This document shows, one piece after another, positions 43,701 through 54,523 of a stretch of 64,000 nt of DNA. The position numbers and the translations under genes are program-made. The stretch comes from Mesostigma viride (lineage: Eukaryota; Streptophyta; Mesostigmatophyceae; Mesostigmatales; Mesostigmataceae), in the NCBI GenBank assembly GCA_009746045.1, contig RPFO01000130.1:457808-521807 (forward strand), in the 5' to 3' direction. The notes beneath the pieces were generated by a model, which was not told the origin of the DNA, ran no database searches, and saw only the letters and a program-made list of their open reading frames with translations. Positions within the stretch are counted from its first letter, which is position 1. Every line of letters begins with the position of its first letter.

Positions 43701-45544
43701 GCCAGTGTCCCATGATTGAAATGCTATCTCACATTCCCATATCTGTGGCTGCTCAGCATGAATGTGGAAGTAGCACGCATATATGGCATGGCACCGCACT
43801 GTTCTTTCAAGGAAACCCCCACTTTCTCAATATCATTCCCCTCCTCCCCACCTTCCCCCTTTTGCTTTCCCTTACTTCCCAGGTGCACCCCGGCTCGCGC
43901 GCGGTCGTCCTGTCGACGGAGAACATCACACAGAACTGGTACTTTGGCAACGACCGGTCGATGCTCATCCCCAACACCATCTTCCGTGTCGGCTGCGCGG
44001 CCATGCTCCTGTCCTCGCGCCGCCGCGACCGCTGGCGTGCCAAGTACGAGCTGCTGCACGTTGTGCGCACGCACAAGGGGGCCGACGACAAGAGCTACAA
44101 CTGTGTCTTCCAGAAGGTGAGCGAGCGGCACTAGAGCTGTACTGGTTATCTATAAGCAGGGTTACAAGCACGCGTGGTTTGATAATGACAAGAGCTACAA
44201 CTGCGTCTTCCAGAAAGGTGAGCGAGCGGCACTATAGCTGTACTGGTTATCTATATGCAGGGTTACAAGCACGCGTGGTTTGATAATGACAAGAGCTACA
44301 ACTGCGCCTTCCAGAAGGTGAGCGAAGTGTTACCAAGGATGCCTGTGTGTATATTCTATGATGACTTCCAAATTTGGTGTGGGCATGTCCCCTGGATGAA
44401 TGCGACCAGGGTGCCTCCCAAACATGGTGGGGGGGGATCCGTAGAAGGTGCTAAGCTCTATGTCCTGAGAATTTATGTACTGACATCGGAGCAGGTATTC
44501 CGGGCAGCAACCTGTAAATGCTAGTCCTTGTGTACTACTACTTAAAGGGCCAGTGCAGATGGGGCGCCAAATACTGCGAGTTGAAAGTGGCAAGTTATTC
44601 ATAGAGAAGTTGCGAGTTTTGCTACAGGGGTCCCTACTAAGACATAAATTGATGATAAATTGATGTCCATTTGTTCTGCCTCTGTGACATTTAGCCAGCC
44701 ACATCCTCTTGTCTTTCTTGCATGTTTGGCACGCCTTGCAGCAGCCGTGCTGTGCCGACATCTAGTTGTAGCATTGACAAAGCTATGCACCTGATATGCT
44801 ATAGCCTGATATATGATGACAAAATTTTTACGGATATTACCCTGGCCATTTGTCATCAGTCCCCCCGCTTACCTCTGCCCCCCACCTACCCCTTTACCCC
44901 ATCTCCCCCCCCCCCCCTTCTCCCTCTCGTCCTGCCCCTGTTTTCCCTGTCCCGCCCCCGTCTACCAGGAGGACAAGGAGGGCAACACGGGCGTGATGCT
45001 GTCCAAGGACCTGATGGCAATTGCGGGCGACAGCCTCAAGACCAACATCACCACGCTGGGCCCGCTGGTGCTGCCCTTGTCCGAGCAGCTGCTCTTCTTC
45101 GCGACGCTGGTCGCGCGCAAGCTGCTCAAGATGAAGGTCGCGCCCTACATCCCCGACTTCAAGCTGGCGTTTGAGCACTTCTGCATCCACGCGGGCGGCC
45201 GCGCGGTCATCGAGGAGCTGGAAAAGAACCTCAAGCTCACGCTGCACGACTCAATGCCCTCGCGCGCCACACTCTACCGCTTTGGCAACACGTCCTCCTC
45301 CTCTATCTGGTACGAGCTCAAGTTCAGTGAGGCTTTTGGCCGCATCCGCAAGGGCGACCGCGTGTGGCAGATTGCGTTCGGGTCGGGCTTCAAGTGCAAC
45401 TCGGCCGTCTGGCAGGCGCTGCGCACCATCCCCGCACAGGCCGACCCCGCGGATAACCCCTGGGTCGGCTTTGACCCAGAGATGGTCATCAAGTACATGG
45501 AGGCCGAGAACCTGTACGTTGGCGGCACCCAGCCTGCCCACTAG
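40741..45544 (+). CDS. KCS: 3-ketoacyl-CoA synthase, FAE1/KCS family (5 exons)
   Basis: Exons 40741-41072, 41864-42020, 42931-43191, 43883-44116 and 44969-45544; all introns GT-AG, all junctions in phase, 519 residues. KCS condenses malonyl-CoA with an acyl-CoA, the first step of very-long-chain fatty acid elongation at the ER. Two N-terminal hydrophobic segments ([31 protein letters not shown]) anchor it in the membrane, followed by [12 protein letters not shown]. Catalytic residues by family comparison: Cys235 in GMGCSAG, His402 in FCIHAGGRA and Asn435 in RFGNTSSSS. Other hallmarks are [28 protein letters not shown] and GSGFKCNSA. Length is normal for the family (about 500). The ATG sits in GCCATGG. 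Confidence 0.95.
42021..42930 (+). other. KCS intron 2 with 10-bp (CCCTTCCCCA)n tract
   Basis: From about 42,636 to 42,915 the sense strand is almost pure pyrimidine, built of CCCTTCCCCA units with slippage variants. The tract ends about 15 bp before the 3' splice site (GCGCCAG|ATCACC) and would act as an extreme polypyrimidine tract. The mirrored purine/pyrimidine composition could also form triplex DNA. Confidence 0.9.
44087..44325 (+). repeat. Triplicated exon-4 end and 5' splice site in KCS
   Basis: A roughly 100-bp unit starts at 44,087, 44,187 and 44,288. Each begins GACAAGAGCTACAACTG and includes the last 30 coding bases of exon 4 plus the donor site AAG|GTGAGC. Copy 2 has one extra A before the donor. 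The first donor (44,116/44,117) gives the correct protein; the other two lie in the intron and could be used as alternative donors. Confidence 0.9.
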
Positions 45545-46786
45545 GGCGGCACTGGAACGCGCACCCATCACAGGATGGCCGGGTCGTAGCCACCCAGAAC
45601 TAGAGTGCACGTGCCTGGGAGCGCACGTAACTGACGCTTTGCCGGCCTTGGAAACTCCCATATTGCTCGGGGAAGCGATGCTGGTTGTGACACTTGAGTG
45701 TGGCTGTTTACGGACTGGCATGTTTTGTGACAGCGACATTACACAGGCAGTGATGACGGTGAAAAAGACTCGATGCTTTACAAGATAGGGGTCACGCGCC
45801 CATTCAGATAGCGTTCACAAGGTGTGTGAAACTAAGTGTGTGTGAAACAATATTCCCGGGTGGGAGATACATGCCGCACGAGAGGGAGAGGGTATGCCTC
45901 TTGTCAGTGGCTCAGTGCACCAGAGAACTGCCACGCTCGTGCTTGTTCCTGGCAGATTTGCGCTCGAGGGCAGCATGGGGTGCACAGCACGTTCTGTATT
46001 TGTTGTTGCTCATCGTGAGTGCTTGCGGGCGTGGGCAATGGCACGACACACAGTACTCTACCAGGCCTGCCCACCATCTGTTGAGCAAGACAACCAATTC
46101 TGGACCCAGGGCATGGCGATGCCTGTGTGTTTGCCCTCAGTCCAGGGCAATGGTGCCTCTATTGTGAGCAACTGCGCCTTGCTTGAGCCACCCATGATTG
46201 GGTGAGAAACAGCGGCTGTCCTCTCAGTCCATTGAGTTAGCTTACTACCGACAGTTTTGATGAACACTTTCCGCCTTTTGCTAGCTAGTTTATTGATTGC
46301 ACCTGTCAATGCTTGTGCATTGGAGAGCAAGAAAGATGGTTCGTACGTGCACCAATGATGCAAGCAGAGCAGACCTGATTCTTTACCTCCCCCAGCAGAG
46401 GGGGTATGCCATGGAGTATGGTGAACAAGCCAACCGATCCTGCACTTGCTTTACTTGTAGGTTGATGTAATAAATTGTTTGAATGTTCTTTACCTTTCAT
46501 TATTCTACTTTTTTTTTTTAAAGATGATTCTCGGAGCTCCGAGTTGTATGTAAAAGTTTCGGATTTCTCTGAAAATAGTTTATTGAACAAAATGCGGGAA
46601 AGAAACTAGCCGGCACAACCTTGTGGCTGTACATGCAGAAAGGCTTGTTAGAGGAGTGGGGACGGCTTGTTGTTTACCGGGGAACCCCACTGGCAACTAG
46701 CTTTGCCTTTTGTAAGTCAGGCGCCGTTTGTTTGAACGGCCGGCCATGTGTGGAATGCTGACGGAAGTTTGTGCACGTTATGGCGG
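45545..46786. other. Intergenic after KCS
   Basis: About 1.2 kb without a supported gene. TGTAA, a frequent polyadenylation signal in green algae, occurs at about 46,467 and 46,549, next to A/T-rich sequence; whether KCS transcripts extend that far cannot be told. Confidence 0.45.
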
Positions 46787-49093
46787 TCCGGGGAGATCCT
46801 GAGGACTGGACGGACGCCGAGCACGCGCGGAACCGGTGCCGACTGGAGTACCTGTCGGCCCTGGACGCCCGGGCGGACGTCGACGAGCTGGACCAGGGTG
46901 CCCCCAACGCCGCCATTTTCGCGGGCTTTGCGGCCCGTGCCCCGTTGCTGGCGGCCCGGCACCTGCCGGTCATGCCCCGCCACCGCCCCGGCCCGCTCTA
47001 CCGCCAGGACCCCAAGGTCTTGGCCGCCCGGCACCGCCTCAAGCGTAACCGGGACCCGCTGCAGACACCAGTGCTCAAGGCCGCCCTCGTGGAGGCCTAC
47101 GAGCACGCTCAGGACGCGGAGGCGGCCCAGTGCATCGCAGATGCCAAGGCCTGCCAAGCTCGCAACCAGGGCAAGGACATGTGGTATCACCTCGACCGGC
47201 TCGGCGGCCGGCGGCAGCGCACCCCGGTGGAGCACACGGGGGACGGCACGGCGCCGGTCAGCCTTGACCGCTGGTTGGCCCACAATGTTTCCTTGACCGG
47301 TGGGGCTCGCGCCCCCCCCCCCGCCGCTTCACCCCGAGGCGGGTTGCCGGACCCCCGCCGCCGCCAGCGCCCCCCTCCTCGGCCGCGGACTACCAAGTCC
47401 GCGCCTTGCAGGAGGGCTGCCTTGCCACCAACGACGTCGTCCACCCCTTCACTTTGAAGGAATTGGACGGCGCCCTTGCTCGCCTGCGGTACGATGCGGC
47501 GGTCGGTGCCGACCACCTGTCTGCTGAGCTGCTGAAGACCCCTGATCCGGCGGTTAGGGATCTTCTGCTGGCGTTCTGCTCTCTGACGAGCCTCCGCCTG
47601 CGCTGAGTGGCAGACGGCCATCCGCGTCATGCTGTACAAGAAGGGCTCTGCTGCTGACCCCGGTAACTACCGGGGTGTCTGCCTCCAGAGCGCCGCGCTG
47701 AACTTCTTCATGCGCATGATGCTGCACAGGCTCCGCGCCGCGCTGGACCCACACCTGGGTGAGTCTCAGATGGGTTTCCGTCGTGGTCGTAACACTGCAT
47801 GGCTGTGTTTGTCGCGCGCCGGTTGATGGAGGAGGTGCGTCGCCTTTGCCCTGACAGTTTGCCGCTGGTCTTCATTTTTGTTGACTATATCAAGGCCTTT
47901 GACACGGTCCTCTGGGAGGCTCATCCTAGCTCTGGATCGGGTGCCACCAGCGTTTATTGCTGCCATCCGTCGTCTGTATGAGGGCTCACAGGCCGTAGTG
48001 CGGACTGCGGAAAGCACCACCCCACCATTCCCCCTTCACTACGAGGTGTGGCAAGGTTGTGTCCTGTCCCCATACCTGTTCATTATTGTCGTGGATCACG
48101 TCATGCGCCGGGCACGTGCGCGCTTTTACTGCTTTCAAGGGATTCGAGCCAGGCTTGGACATCCTTAACGAGAAAGAGCACGGCGGGGTTAAACGTGGTT
48201 ACCGCCTGGCAGACCTGATTTATGCGGATGACATCACCCTCATCGCGAGCCCCGAGCACATTCAGACCTGGCTGGACTGTCTGGGCCTGGAGGCGAGGGC
48301 GGTGGGGTTGGAGATTAGTGTCAAAACTGAGGCGATGGTGATAGGGGCCTCCAGTACACCGCCGCTGCCGCGCCTGCTCGACGCCCGGGACGGCGGTCCC
48401 GTTCCGCGATCGCTTCAAACTGTTGGGGAGTTGGCTCCCTGACACCGCCGACGATGTGGACATCCGCATCGGCCTGGCCTGGGCTAGGCTTCGTTCGCTT
48501 AACACCTACTGGCGCTCCAAGGGCTGGGCGAGCACCGCAAGCGCATGCTCTTCAAGGTCCTCGTCCTCACGGTACGTGCTCACGTATGGCGCCGAGGCGT
48601 GGACACTCACACCCACACTGGCAGCTAAGCTTGACGGCACAGTTTACAGGATGCTCCGACAGGTCCTGAACGTAGGGTTTTCCAAGCGCCCGTCATTAGA
48701 GTCTTTGTATCAGGGCATGCCTCGTATTTCGGACGAGATTAGACAGCGTAGGATAGCATTTGTAGGACACCTTGCTCGCACCAGCCAGGTCGACACCGCC
48801 CTTGGTCTGGCCGGCCCCCAGCGGCTTGGCCAGCCAGGGCGGCATATTCTGACCTGGCCTGGCCCCAAGGGCATACCCAAAAGGGTACGGGGAGACATTT
48901 CCCGAACTACATCCAGATGTTGCTGGATGACCTACTGGTCCCAGCCCAGTTTGAATACCGCATCCACTCTCTCTCCCTTCTTTGGACTGCCATGCAGAAC
49001 AAGACGCGGTGGCAGAAGATAGTCAAGGCTCACATGCCCGACCCTGTGGGCAAGCCACCTCCCCCCAAGAGGAGGAGGCGTTTTGATGAGTAG
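46787..49093 (+). pseudogene. L1-like ORF2 reverse transcriptase, frameshifted
   Basis: Reverse transcriptase pieces appear in successive frames: a pre-RT region (GKDMWYHLDRLGGRRQRTP), ELDGALARLRYDAAVGADHL, YKKGSAADPGNYRGVCL, LVFIFVDYIKAFDTV, QGCVLSPYLFIIVVDHVMRR, LADLIYADDITLIA with the catalytic YADD, and after it LTYGAEAWTLTPTLAAKLDG and AFVGHLART. It ends PPPPKRRRRFDE and TAG at 49,091-49,093. At least five frame changes, one at a C-run near 47,311, leave no functional protein. The same C-terminus occurs at 6571-6768 on the minus strand. Confidence 0.85.
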
Positions 49094-49236
49094 GGTAGTT
49101 AGGATTTTTCTAGACTAGATAGATTAGCGTTAGGTTAGTTAGATTACGCGGCTCTCTCCACTCCACCATCCATCAAGGAATATGTGCTACATGATCTCCC
49201 AACGGAGGCATGTTATAATTTAATTTAATTTAATTT
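46787..49236 (+). mobile_element. 5'-truncated L1-like LINE with 9-bp target duplication
   Basis: Contains the C-terminal two thirds of a LINE ORF2, a 143-bp 3' UTR and a (TTTAA)n tail. TTATGGCGG occurs at 46,778-46,786 and directly after the tail at 49,237-49,245, a probable target-site duplication. The endonuclease and ORF1 are missing. Confidence 0.8.
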
Positions 49237-49401
49237 TTATGGCGGCACCACGCACGTGACCAGTGCGCCTGGGCTCCCTGGCATCGTCTAGGTGCTATTA
49301 AACGTAGATATGGAGGTCCCCTCCTCACGTGGGCCGGGCCCAGCAATGCTCACCGCCACAAGGCCCACACCTTTATTTAAAGTTAACAGCTAGTCGCAGA
49401 C

Positions 49402-49549
49402 ATGGGGGGCCTAGGTCTCTCCGTGATTTGGAACAAGATGATGGACAAGGCCAAGTGGGCCCAGGTTATAGAGGACAACGACCCCCCCCCCGTGGGGAAG
49501 CTCCCGCGTGTGCAAACATACGGGCGGCACGCCAGACAGGTCCACTAGG
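49402..49549 (+). pseudogene. LINE ORF2 C-terminal fragment
   Basis: One frame reads LGLSVIWNKMMDKAKWAQVI and then a VGKLPRVQTYGRHARQVH end. The spacing of W, K and the PPPVGK motif resembles the end of the L1-like ORF2 (WTAMQNKTRW...PVGKPPPP), so it is a diverged relative. Confidence 0.5.
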
Positions 49550-49597
49550 GTAGAGAGCTTAGACTAGTTGTTGTAGATAGATGTTGTAGATTAATTA

Positions 49598-49660
49598 ATT
49601 AATTAAGATCATAGCTCCGTGGGGAGCATATGTAACACATAGCCCTGAGAAAGGGGCATC
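49598..49660 (-). repeat. Solo LINE 3' tail
   Basis: The minus strand has TGTTACATATGCTCCCCACG, a GGAG partner and a (TTAA)n tail, the same order as the other LINE 3' ends here, but no coding sequence attached. Confidence 0.6.
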
Positions 49661-50357
49661 TATGGGTTTGTAATACAATCAGGGCCACAACCTGCAGGTG
49701 TAGGATGTACAGCTGTCACCTGCTCTGGGTGCACAAGGTGCATCTGCACCGCCATGATGGTTCATGCCTCCTGATCGAGCTCACACAGGGCGGCTCGGGG
49801 AGGGCCTAGGAGGCCTGCATGACATATGGGGTGGAAGATATATATACGCAGATATATATACTGCGCTTCCTCTCGGCCCGCCCCCGGTCTCGCTGGGTCC
49901 CCTGCCGGGTCCCCACCGGGCCCCGGGGCCAGCTGCCTCCCCGACCCCTCGGCCGCCGCCCCCGGCCTCGTTGCCGGGGCCTGGGGTGGTCGCGGGCGCG
50001 CTGGCGAGTCCCCCTGGGAGGGGCGCCGGCGTTCTCGATCCCCCTCCGCTGGGGGTCTCCCCGGTGGGCACTGCCTCCTCCGTGGCCCCGGCGGGCATGC
50101 CGGGCGCTGGTCGGGTCGTGGTGCGCGCGCCTGCCGGCCCGGCTGGGGAGACGCCGCAGGCCCCACGTCCTGCCTTTGCTGGCGCCGCTCCCCGCCACTC
50201 AGCGCCCGCCGACGGCCTTCACCGGTGTGCCGTGCTGCTTCCCACGGGGGTCCCCGTGTGCTGGTGTGTTCCACAACCGTAACCTCCTCTGCCAGCACCT
50301 TCGCGCTGTGCACCCCGATCTCGGCGCGGCGGATCTGCAGGCCATGAGCTGTTACCG

Positions 50358-51332
50358 GTGCCCGGAAGCTCACTGCCAGCGGGTGTACTCCATTCACGGG
50401 CGCGCTCAGCACGCGCGCGCCTGTGTTGCTCAACGGCCCCTCAACCGGCCAGCAGTCCCGGCCCCCTCCCCCCTCCCGCCTCGGCTCCCACCGGCTCCCA
50501 GCCCCCGCCGCCCGACTACTCGGCCAGTTGGCGTTGGCTTGACACGGTTCCCTGGGATGCATGCGCCATCAACCCGACGTCTACCCTGACCGACCTCCCC
50601 CACCGCGCGCGTAGCCTTTTCGCGCAATGTGCAATCGTTTCTCTCCGGCGCATGCACGCCGCTCCGGACGACCCGCTGGGCTTTAAACTGCACATGGTGA
50701 CCCCCCGCCTGCTCCTCACCCCTCTCGGGCGTGGTGTGCGCGGCCTCCAGGGTGCGGTTATTGCCCGTTGCCGACGCTTTCTGCAGGGGGACTGGGAGGG
50801 GCTGTTTGGCGTGCCGCCCCCGCGCACGGCCCGGCTGTCGGGGGAGGTCAACTTCGAGCGGGTGGCCGCCGACGTCATCCGCCTCGTCCGCGAGGGGCAG
50901 CTCAGCCGGGCCATGACCCGCTTGGAAATGGCCAAGCTGGCCCCCGCCAATGCGGCTACCCTGGCGGCCTTGGAGGCTCTTCACCCTGCGGAGCCCGGAT
51001 TCCAGCTGCCCGTGCCGGACCCCCTGCCGGCCCCCCTCCGGCTGGACCGCGACTGCTTCCTGGAGGTGATGCGTGCGGTCCCGCGGGCTTCCTCTACCGG
51101 GCCGTCGGGCTGGCGCTACGAGCACTTGGAGGTCCTGGTGGGGCATGGGGGCGAGGACATTCTCTTTGACACCCTCATTGACCTGGCGGCTGGTCGCGTT
51201 CCTCCCGCTGCGCGCGAGTGGTTAGCGGGCGCTCGCCTCCTCGCTCTGCTCAAGGGTGTCTTGCCCCCCCCGAGGGCAAGGTGCGCCCGATCGCCTGCGG
51301 TGAGGTGCTCCGCAAGCTCGTGGGCAAAGTGA
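50358..51332 (+). CDS. RLE-type LINE: region upstream of reverse transcriptase
   Basis: Frame containing RRFLQGDWEGLFGVPPP, RLVREGQLSRAMTRLEMAKL, FLEVMRAVPRASSTGPSGWR and REWLAGARLLALLKGVLPP. In related non-LTR elements the segment with GPSGWRYEHL-like sequence leads into the reverse transcriptase. The frame runs into an eight-C run (51,264-51,271), after which the conserved protein continues in the -1 frame. The same arrangement is present at 63,912-63,919 and in the older fragments near 1720 and 4446. Confidence 0.75.
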   Translation: MPGSSLPAGVLHSRARSARARLCCSTAPQPASSPGPLPPPASAPTGSQPPPPDYSASWRWLDTVPWDACAINPTSTLTDLPHRARSLFAQCAIVSLRRMHAAPDDPLGFKLHMVTPRLLLTPLGRGVRGLQGAVIARCRRFLQGDWEGLFGVPPPRTARLSGEVNFERVAADVIRLVREGQLSRAMTRLEMAKLAPANAATLAALEALHPAEPGFQLPVPDPLPAPLRLDRDCFLEVMRAVPRASSTGPSGWRYEHLEVLVGHGGEDILFDTLIDLAAGRVPPAAREWLAGARLLALLKGVLPPPRARCARSPAVRCSASSWAK

Positions 51333-53428
51333 TCTGCCGCCAAAAGGCGCCCGAGCTCCGTGCCTTTTTCTGCCCGCCCCTCGCAGCGGGTGAGACCTCG
51401 GTGGCGGCCCAGCTGGGGGTGACGACTCCAGGCGGGGCGGATATCCTCATCCATTCGGTGCAGGCCTACCTCGAGGCCCACCCCACCCACGCTGTCGTCA
51501 AGGTCGACTGCCACAACGCGTTCAACAGTCTGTCCCGCGCCAGCATGTTTGCGGCCGTCATGGAGTCCTTCGAGGACTTGTACGCTTGGACAGCCGTGTG
51601 CTACGGCCAGCCCGGCCAACTGGTTCACATCATGGAGGACGGCACTCGCGGCGGCCTGCTGTCGCGGTCGGGCACCCAGCAAGGGGACCCCCTGGGACCC
51701 CTGTACTTTGCCGCCCCCCTCCAGGGTTGCCTCCAAGCGGTCCATGCTGCCCACCCGGCGGTCGCTATTCAGGCCTACTTGGATGATATCTACCTTCTGG
51801 GCCCTGTGCCGGACACCACCGCGGCTCTGCTGGCACTGCAGACCGCGGTGGCCGACATCAACCTCCAGTTGACCCTGGCCAAGTGCGCGGTGTACTCGCC
51901 CCAAGGTGATTGCTCCGGCTTTCCGCCCCAGCTCTTGGGCCGGGACGAGCGCCTCCATGGGTTGGATGTCCTCGGCGTTCCGGTTGGCGACCCCGCGTTT
52001 GTCATCGATGCTCTGCGGGCCGCCCTCGAGGCACGCACTGAGGTACTGCCCTTGATTGCGCGCCTTCATGATTCGCAGACCAAGGGTCTGCTTCTGTGGT
52101 TTTGCGCTCACCCTCGCGTCGTTCACTGGCTCCGGGGCGCTCTTCCGTCTCAGGTCCGGCTGGCCGCCGAGGGCCACGACGAACGCATCCAGTCGGCCTT
52201 GGCGCAGCTGGTCCCGGGCCCCGACCTCCCGCCACATGCTATTCGCATTGCCTCCCTGCCTGCACGGATGGGTGGCTGCGGTCTGACTCGTGCCGCCCGG
52301 CTGGCCCCAGCAGCCTTTTTGGGCTCCGTCGCTCAGTCGTGGGCGGAAAGCTGCCGGCTCCTGCCCCTTTTGGCAACGGCAGCGCCTGACCTCCTGGACC
52401 CCAGCAGCCCTTTGCCCTTCGTCACCGCCATCCAGGAGGCCTATGCTGAGATCCAGCAGGCCTGTTCTCCCGTCCGTGCCGCTCAGGCGGTACAGCGCCA
52501 CCTCCCTCGCGGCACTCCCTCGGTCGCCTCCGTTCAATCTCCCGCCGCATTCCCTGCTCGCGTCATCGATAAACACCAGAAAACCTACGCGGGTATTCTG
52601 CACACGGCTGATTGGATTGCTCTTTTCGCGGACCTCAACGCCCAGGGACGTGCGTGGCTGTTCTCGCTTTCCTTGCGGAGTGTGGGCTCGGCGTACCTTC
52701 GTGCTCTTCCCATGGCCCCCCCATTCGCCTTGGCTCCCAGCCACTACTCGGTGGCGCTCCGGCACCAGCTATTTGCCCCGCAGCCTCTTGTTCCGGCCGG
52801 GCGGCCTTGTGGTAGCTGTGGGCAGCCGCTGGATCCCACGGGGACTCACTACCTTGCCTGCATGGGGGGCCAACAGAATCAGAATTGGTATTTGTATTTG
52901 CACACTGTCCTCCTGACGGTGGTGCTCGCCATGATTCGGTCGGTTTTCCCCCACGCGAACATCCGGTCCGAGGATGCGGATGGCGCTGCCTTCTATTCCC
53001 CCAACCACCGGCCTGACATCGTGGTGCTGGACTTTGAGGGGGGTGGCCGGCATCTGCTTATTGACGTTTCGGTGGCGCGGCCCTTGGCTCTTAGCCACGT
53101 GGCTGGGGCCTCCCTCACGGCAGGTTACACGGCGGACCGGGCGGAGCGGGCCAAGCTCCTGGCCTACGGCGACGTCGGGCACCATCGTGTGGTGCCCTTT
53201 GTCCTGGAGGAGTTTGGGGCCATGGGGCCCCTGACCTCCGCCTTCTTCAAGGAGTGTTGCCGGCTCCGGGAGGACCGGCTGGACCTGGAGGGCCAGCGGG
53301 CCCCATGGTCGGCGCGGACCTGGACGTCATATTGGCGTCAGCGCTTGTCGGTGGCGCTGACTCGGGCCATGGCTGACATCATGCTCCGCCGTACGCGGGC
53401 TGATTTTGCGGTGCAGCAGGGCTATTAG
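51218..53428 (+). CDS. RLE-type LINE: reverse transcriptase, CCHC and PD-D endonuclease domain
   Basis: 736-residue open frame; the useful part starts after the C run at 51,264. Reverse transcriptase motifs: VRPIACGEVLRKLVGKVI, AVVKVDCHNAFNSLSR, GTQQGDPLGPLYFA and the catalytic AYLDDIYLLG (YLDD at residue 187). Later, CGSCGQPLDPTGTHYLAC (Cys531, Cys534, His544, Cys548) forms a CCHC knuckle directly ahead of HRPDIVVLDFEGGG...LLIDVSV, with Asp600 and Asp616. A CCHC followed by a PD-x12-16-D motif is the signature of the restriction-like endonuclease of R2-type non-LTR elements. No APE endonuclease is seen. The frame has no internal stops, so the copy is young. Confidence 0.85.
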   Translation: MVSGRSPPRSAQGCLAPPEGKVRPIACGEVLRKLVGKVICRQKAPELRAFFCPPLAAGETSVAAQLGVTTPGGADILIHSVQAYLEAHPTHAVVKVDCHNAFNSLSRASMFAAVMESFEDLYAWTAVCYGQPGQLVHIMEDGTRGGLLSRSGTQQGDPLGPLYFAAPLQGCLQAVHAAHPAVAIQAYLDDIYLLGPVPDTTAALLALQTAVADINLQLTLAKCAVYSPQGDCSGFPPQLLGRDERLHGLDVLGVPVGDPAFVIDALRAALEARTEVLPLIARLHDSQTKGLLLWFCAHPRVVHWLRGALPSQVRLAAEGHDERIQSALAQLVPGPDLPPHAIRIASLPARMGGCGLTRAARLAPAAFLGSVAQSWAESCRLLPLLATAAPDLLDPSSPLPFVTAIQEAYAEIQQACSPVRAAQAVQRHLPRGTPSVASVQSPAAFPARVIDKHQKTYAGILHTADWIALFADLNAQGRAWLFSLSLRSVGSAYLRALPMAPPFALAPSHYSVALRHQLFAPQPLVPAGRPCGSCGQPLDPTGTHYLACMGGQQNQNWYLYLHTVLLTVVLAMIRSVFPHANIRSEDADGAAFYSPNHRPDIVVLDFEGGGRHLLIDVSVARPLALSHVAGASLTAGYTADRAERAKLLAYGDVGHHRVVPFVLEEFGAMGPLTSAFFKECCRLREDRLDLEGQRAPWSARTWTSYWRQRLSVALTRAMADIMLRRTRADFAVQQGY

Positions 53429-54276
53429 GTTCCTCCCGTTAGGCGTTTCCATTGGTCTTATCGTAGTATAGAGCTTTGACATGGCTCTGTATATAGGTTT
53501 ATAGCTGGGCGTTTGCTTTGGTTTGAGTGATTTCACTCTGCTGTAAGTAATTATATTTTTAATATATTTTTTTTAAAAATATAATTACTTACAGCAGAGT
53601 GAAATCACTCAAACCAAAGCAAACGCCCAGCTATAAACCTATATACAGAGCCATGTCAAAGCTCTATACTACGATAAGACCAATGGAAACGCCTAACGGG
53701 AGGAACCTAATAGCCCTGCTGCACCGCAAAATCAGCCCGCGTACGGCGGAGCATGATGTCAGCCATGGCCCGAGTCAGCGCCACCGACAAGCGCTGACGC
53801 CAATATGACGTCCAGGTCCGCGCCGACCATGGGGCCCGCTGGCCCTCCAGGTCCAGCCGGTCCTCCCGGAGCCGGCAACACTCCTTGAAGAAGGCGGAGG
53901 TCAGGGGCCCCATGGCCCCAAACTCCTCCAGGACAAAGGGCACCACACGATGGTGCCCGACGTCGCCGTAGGCCAGGAGCTTGGCCCGCTCCGCCCGGTC
54001 CGCCGTGTAACCTGCCGTGAGGGAGGCCCCAGCCACGTGGCTAAGAGCCAAGGGCCGCGCCACCGAAACGTCAATAAGCAGATGCCGGCCACCCCCCTCA
54101 AAGTCCAGCACCACGATGTCAGGCCGGTGGTTGGGGGAATAGAAGGCAGCGCCATCCGCATCCTCGGACCGGATGTTCGCGTGGGGGAAAACCGACCGAA
54201 TCATGGCGAGCACCACCGTCAGGAGGACAGTGTGCAAATACAAATACCAATTCTGATTCTGTTGGCCCCCCATGCA
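52859..54276. repeat. Perfect palindrome: 709-bp inverted repeat at the LINE 3' end
   Basis: Arms 52,859-53,567 and 53,568-54,276 are inverted copies with constant symmetry about 53,567.5, so there is no net indel, and no mismatch was noticed apart from the A/T-rich centre. The arm includes the last ~190 codons of the LINE frame and its 3' UTR, so two LINE tails meet tail to tail. Confidence 0.92.
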
Positions 54277-54299
54277 ATTAATTGATATATATCCCGGGG

Positions 54300-54478
54300 G
54301 CATTGGCGCGGGCGCGTGGTTTCTCGTGCCTGGGCGTCCCTGTGGGTGACCCTGACTACATCGAAGAGGAGCTCCGGGCCACCGTGGAACAGCGCACCCA
54401 TGTCCTCGAGACTTGGGCGCGCCTCAAGGACCCCCAGACCAAAGGGCTCCTCCTGTGGTTTTGCGCCCACCTGATGTT
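54300..54478 (+). pseudogene. RLE-type LINE RT fragment
   Basis: Encodes FSCLGVPVGDPDYIEEELRA and QTKGLLLWFCAH, homologous to LDVLGVPVGDPAFVIDALRA and QTKGLLLWFCAH in the copy at 51,970-52,110 but clearly diverged. Ends in a (TTAA)n run. Confidence 0.8.
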
Positions 54479-54523
54479 CCTAATTAATTAATTAATTTAT
54501 TAATTAATGCACATGCATTCGCC

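Larger units (their letters stand above)
49860..53567 (+). mobile_element. RLE-type LINE, 5'-truncated copy (family B/C)
   Basis: Starts at a point equal to 62,510 in the longer copy and is almost identical to it over the shared 1.49 kb. It carries a C2H2-like finger region, reverse transcriptase, CCHC knuckle and PD-D endonuclease-like domain, then a 3' UTR ending in an A/T-rich tail at 53,567. GATATATAT occurs at 49,851-49,859 and again at 54,284-54,292 beyond the inverted arm, a possible target duplication though of low complexity. Confidence 0.85.

Noticed and set aside
51116-52765. 549-residue minus-strand frame opposite the LINE
   Set aside because: Shadow of the reverse transcriptase frame in GC-rich DNA.
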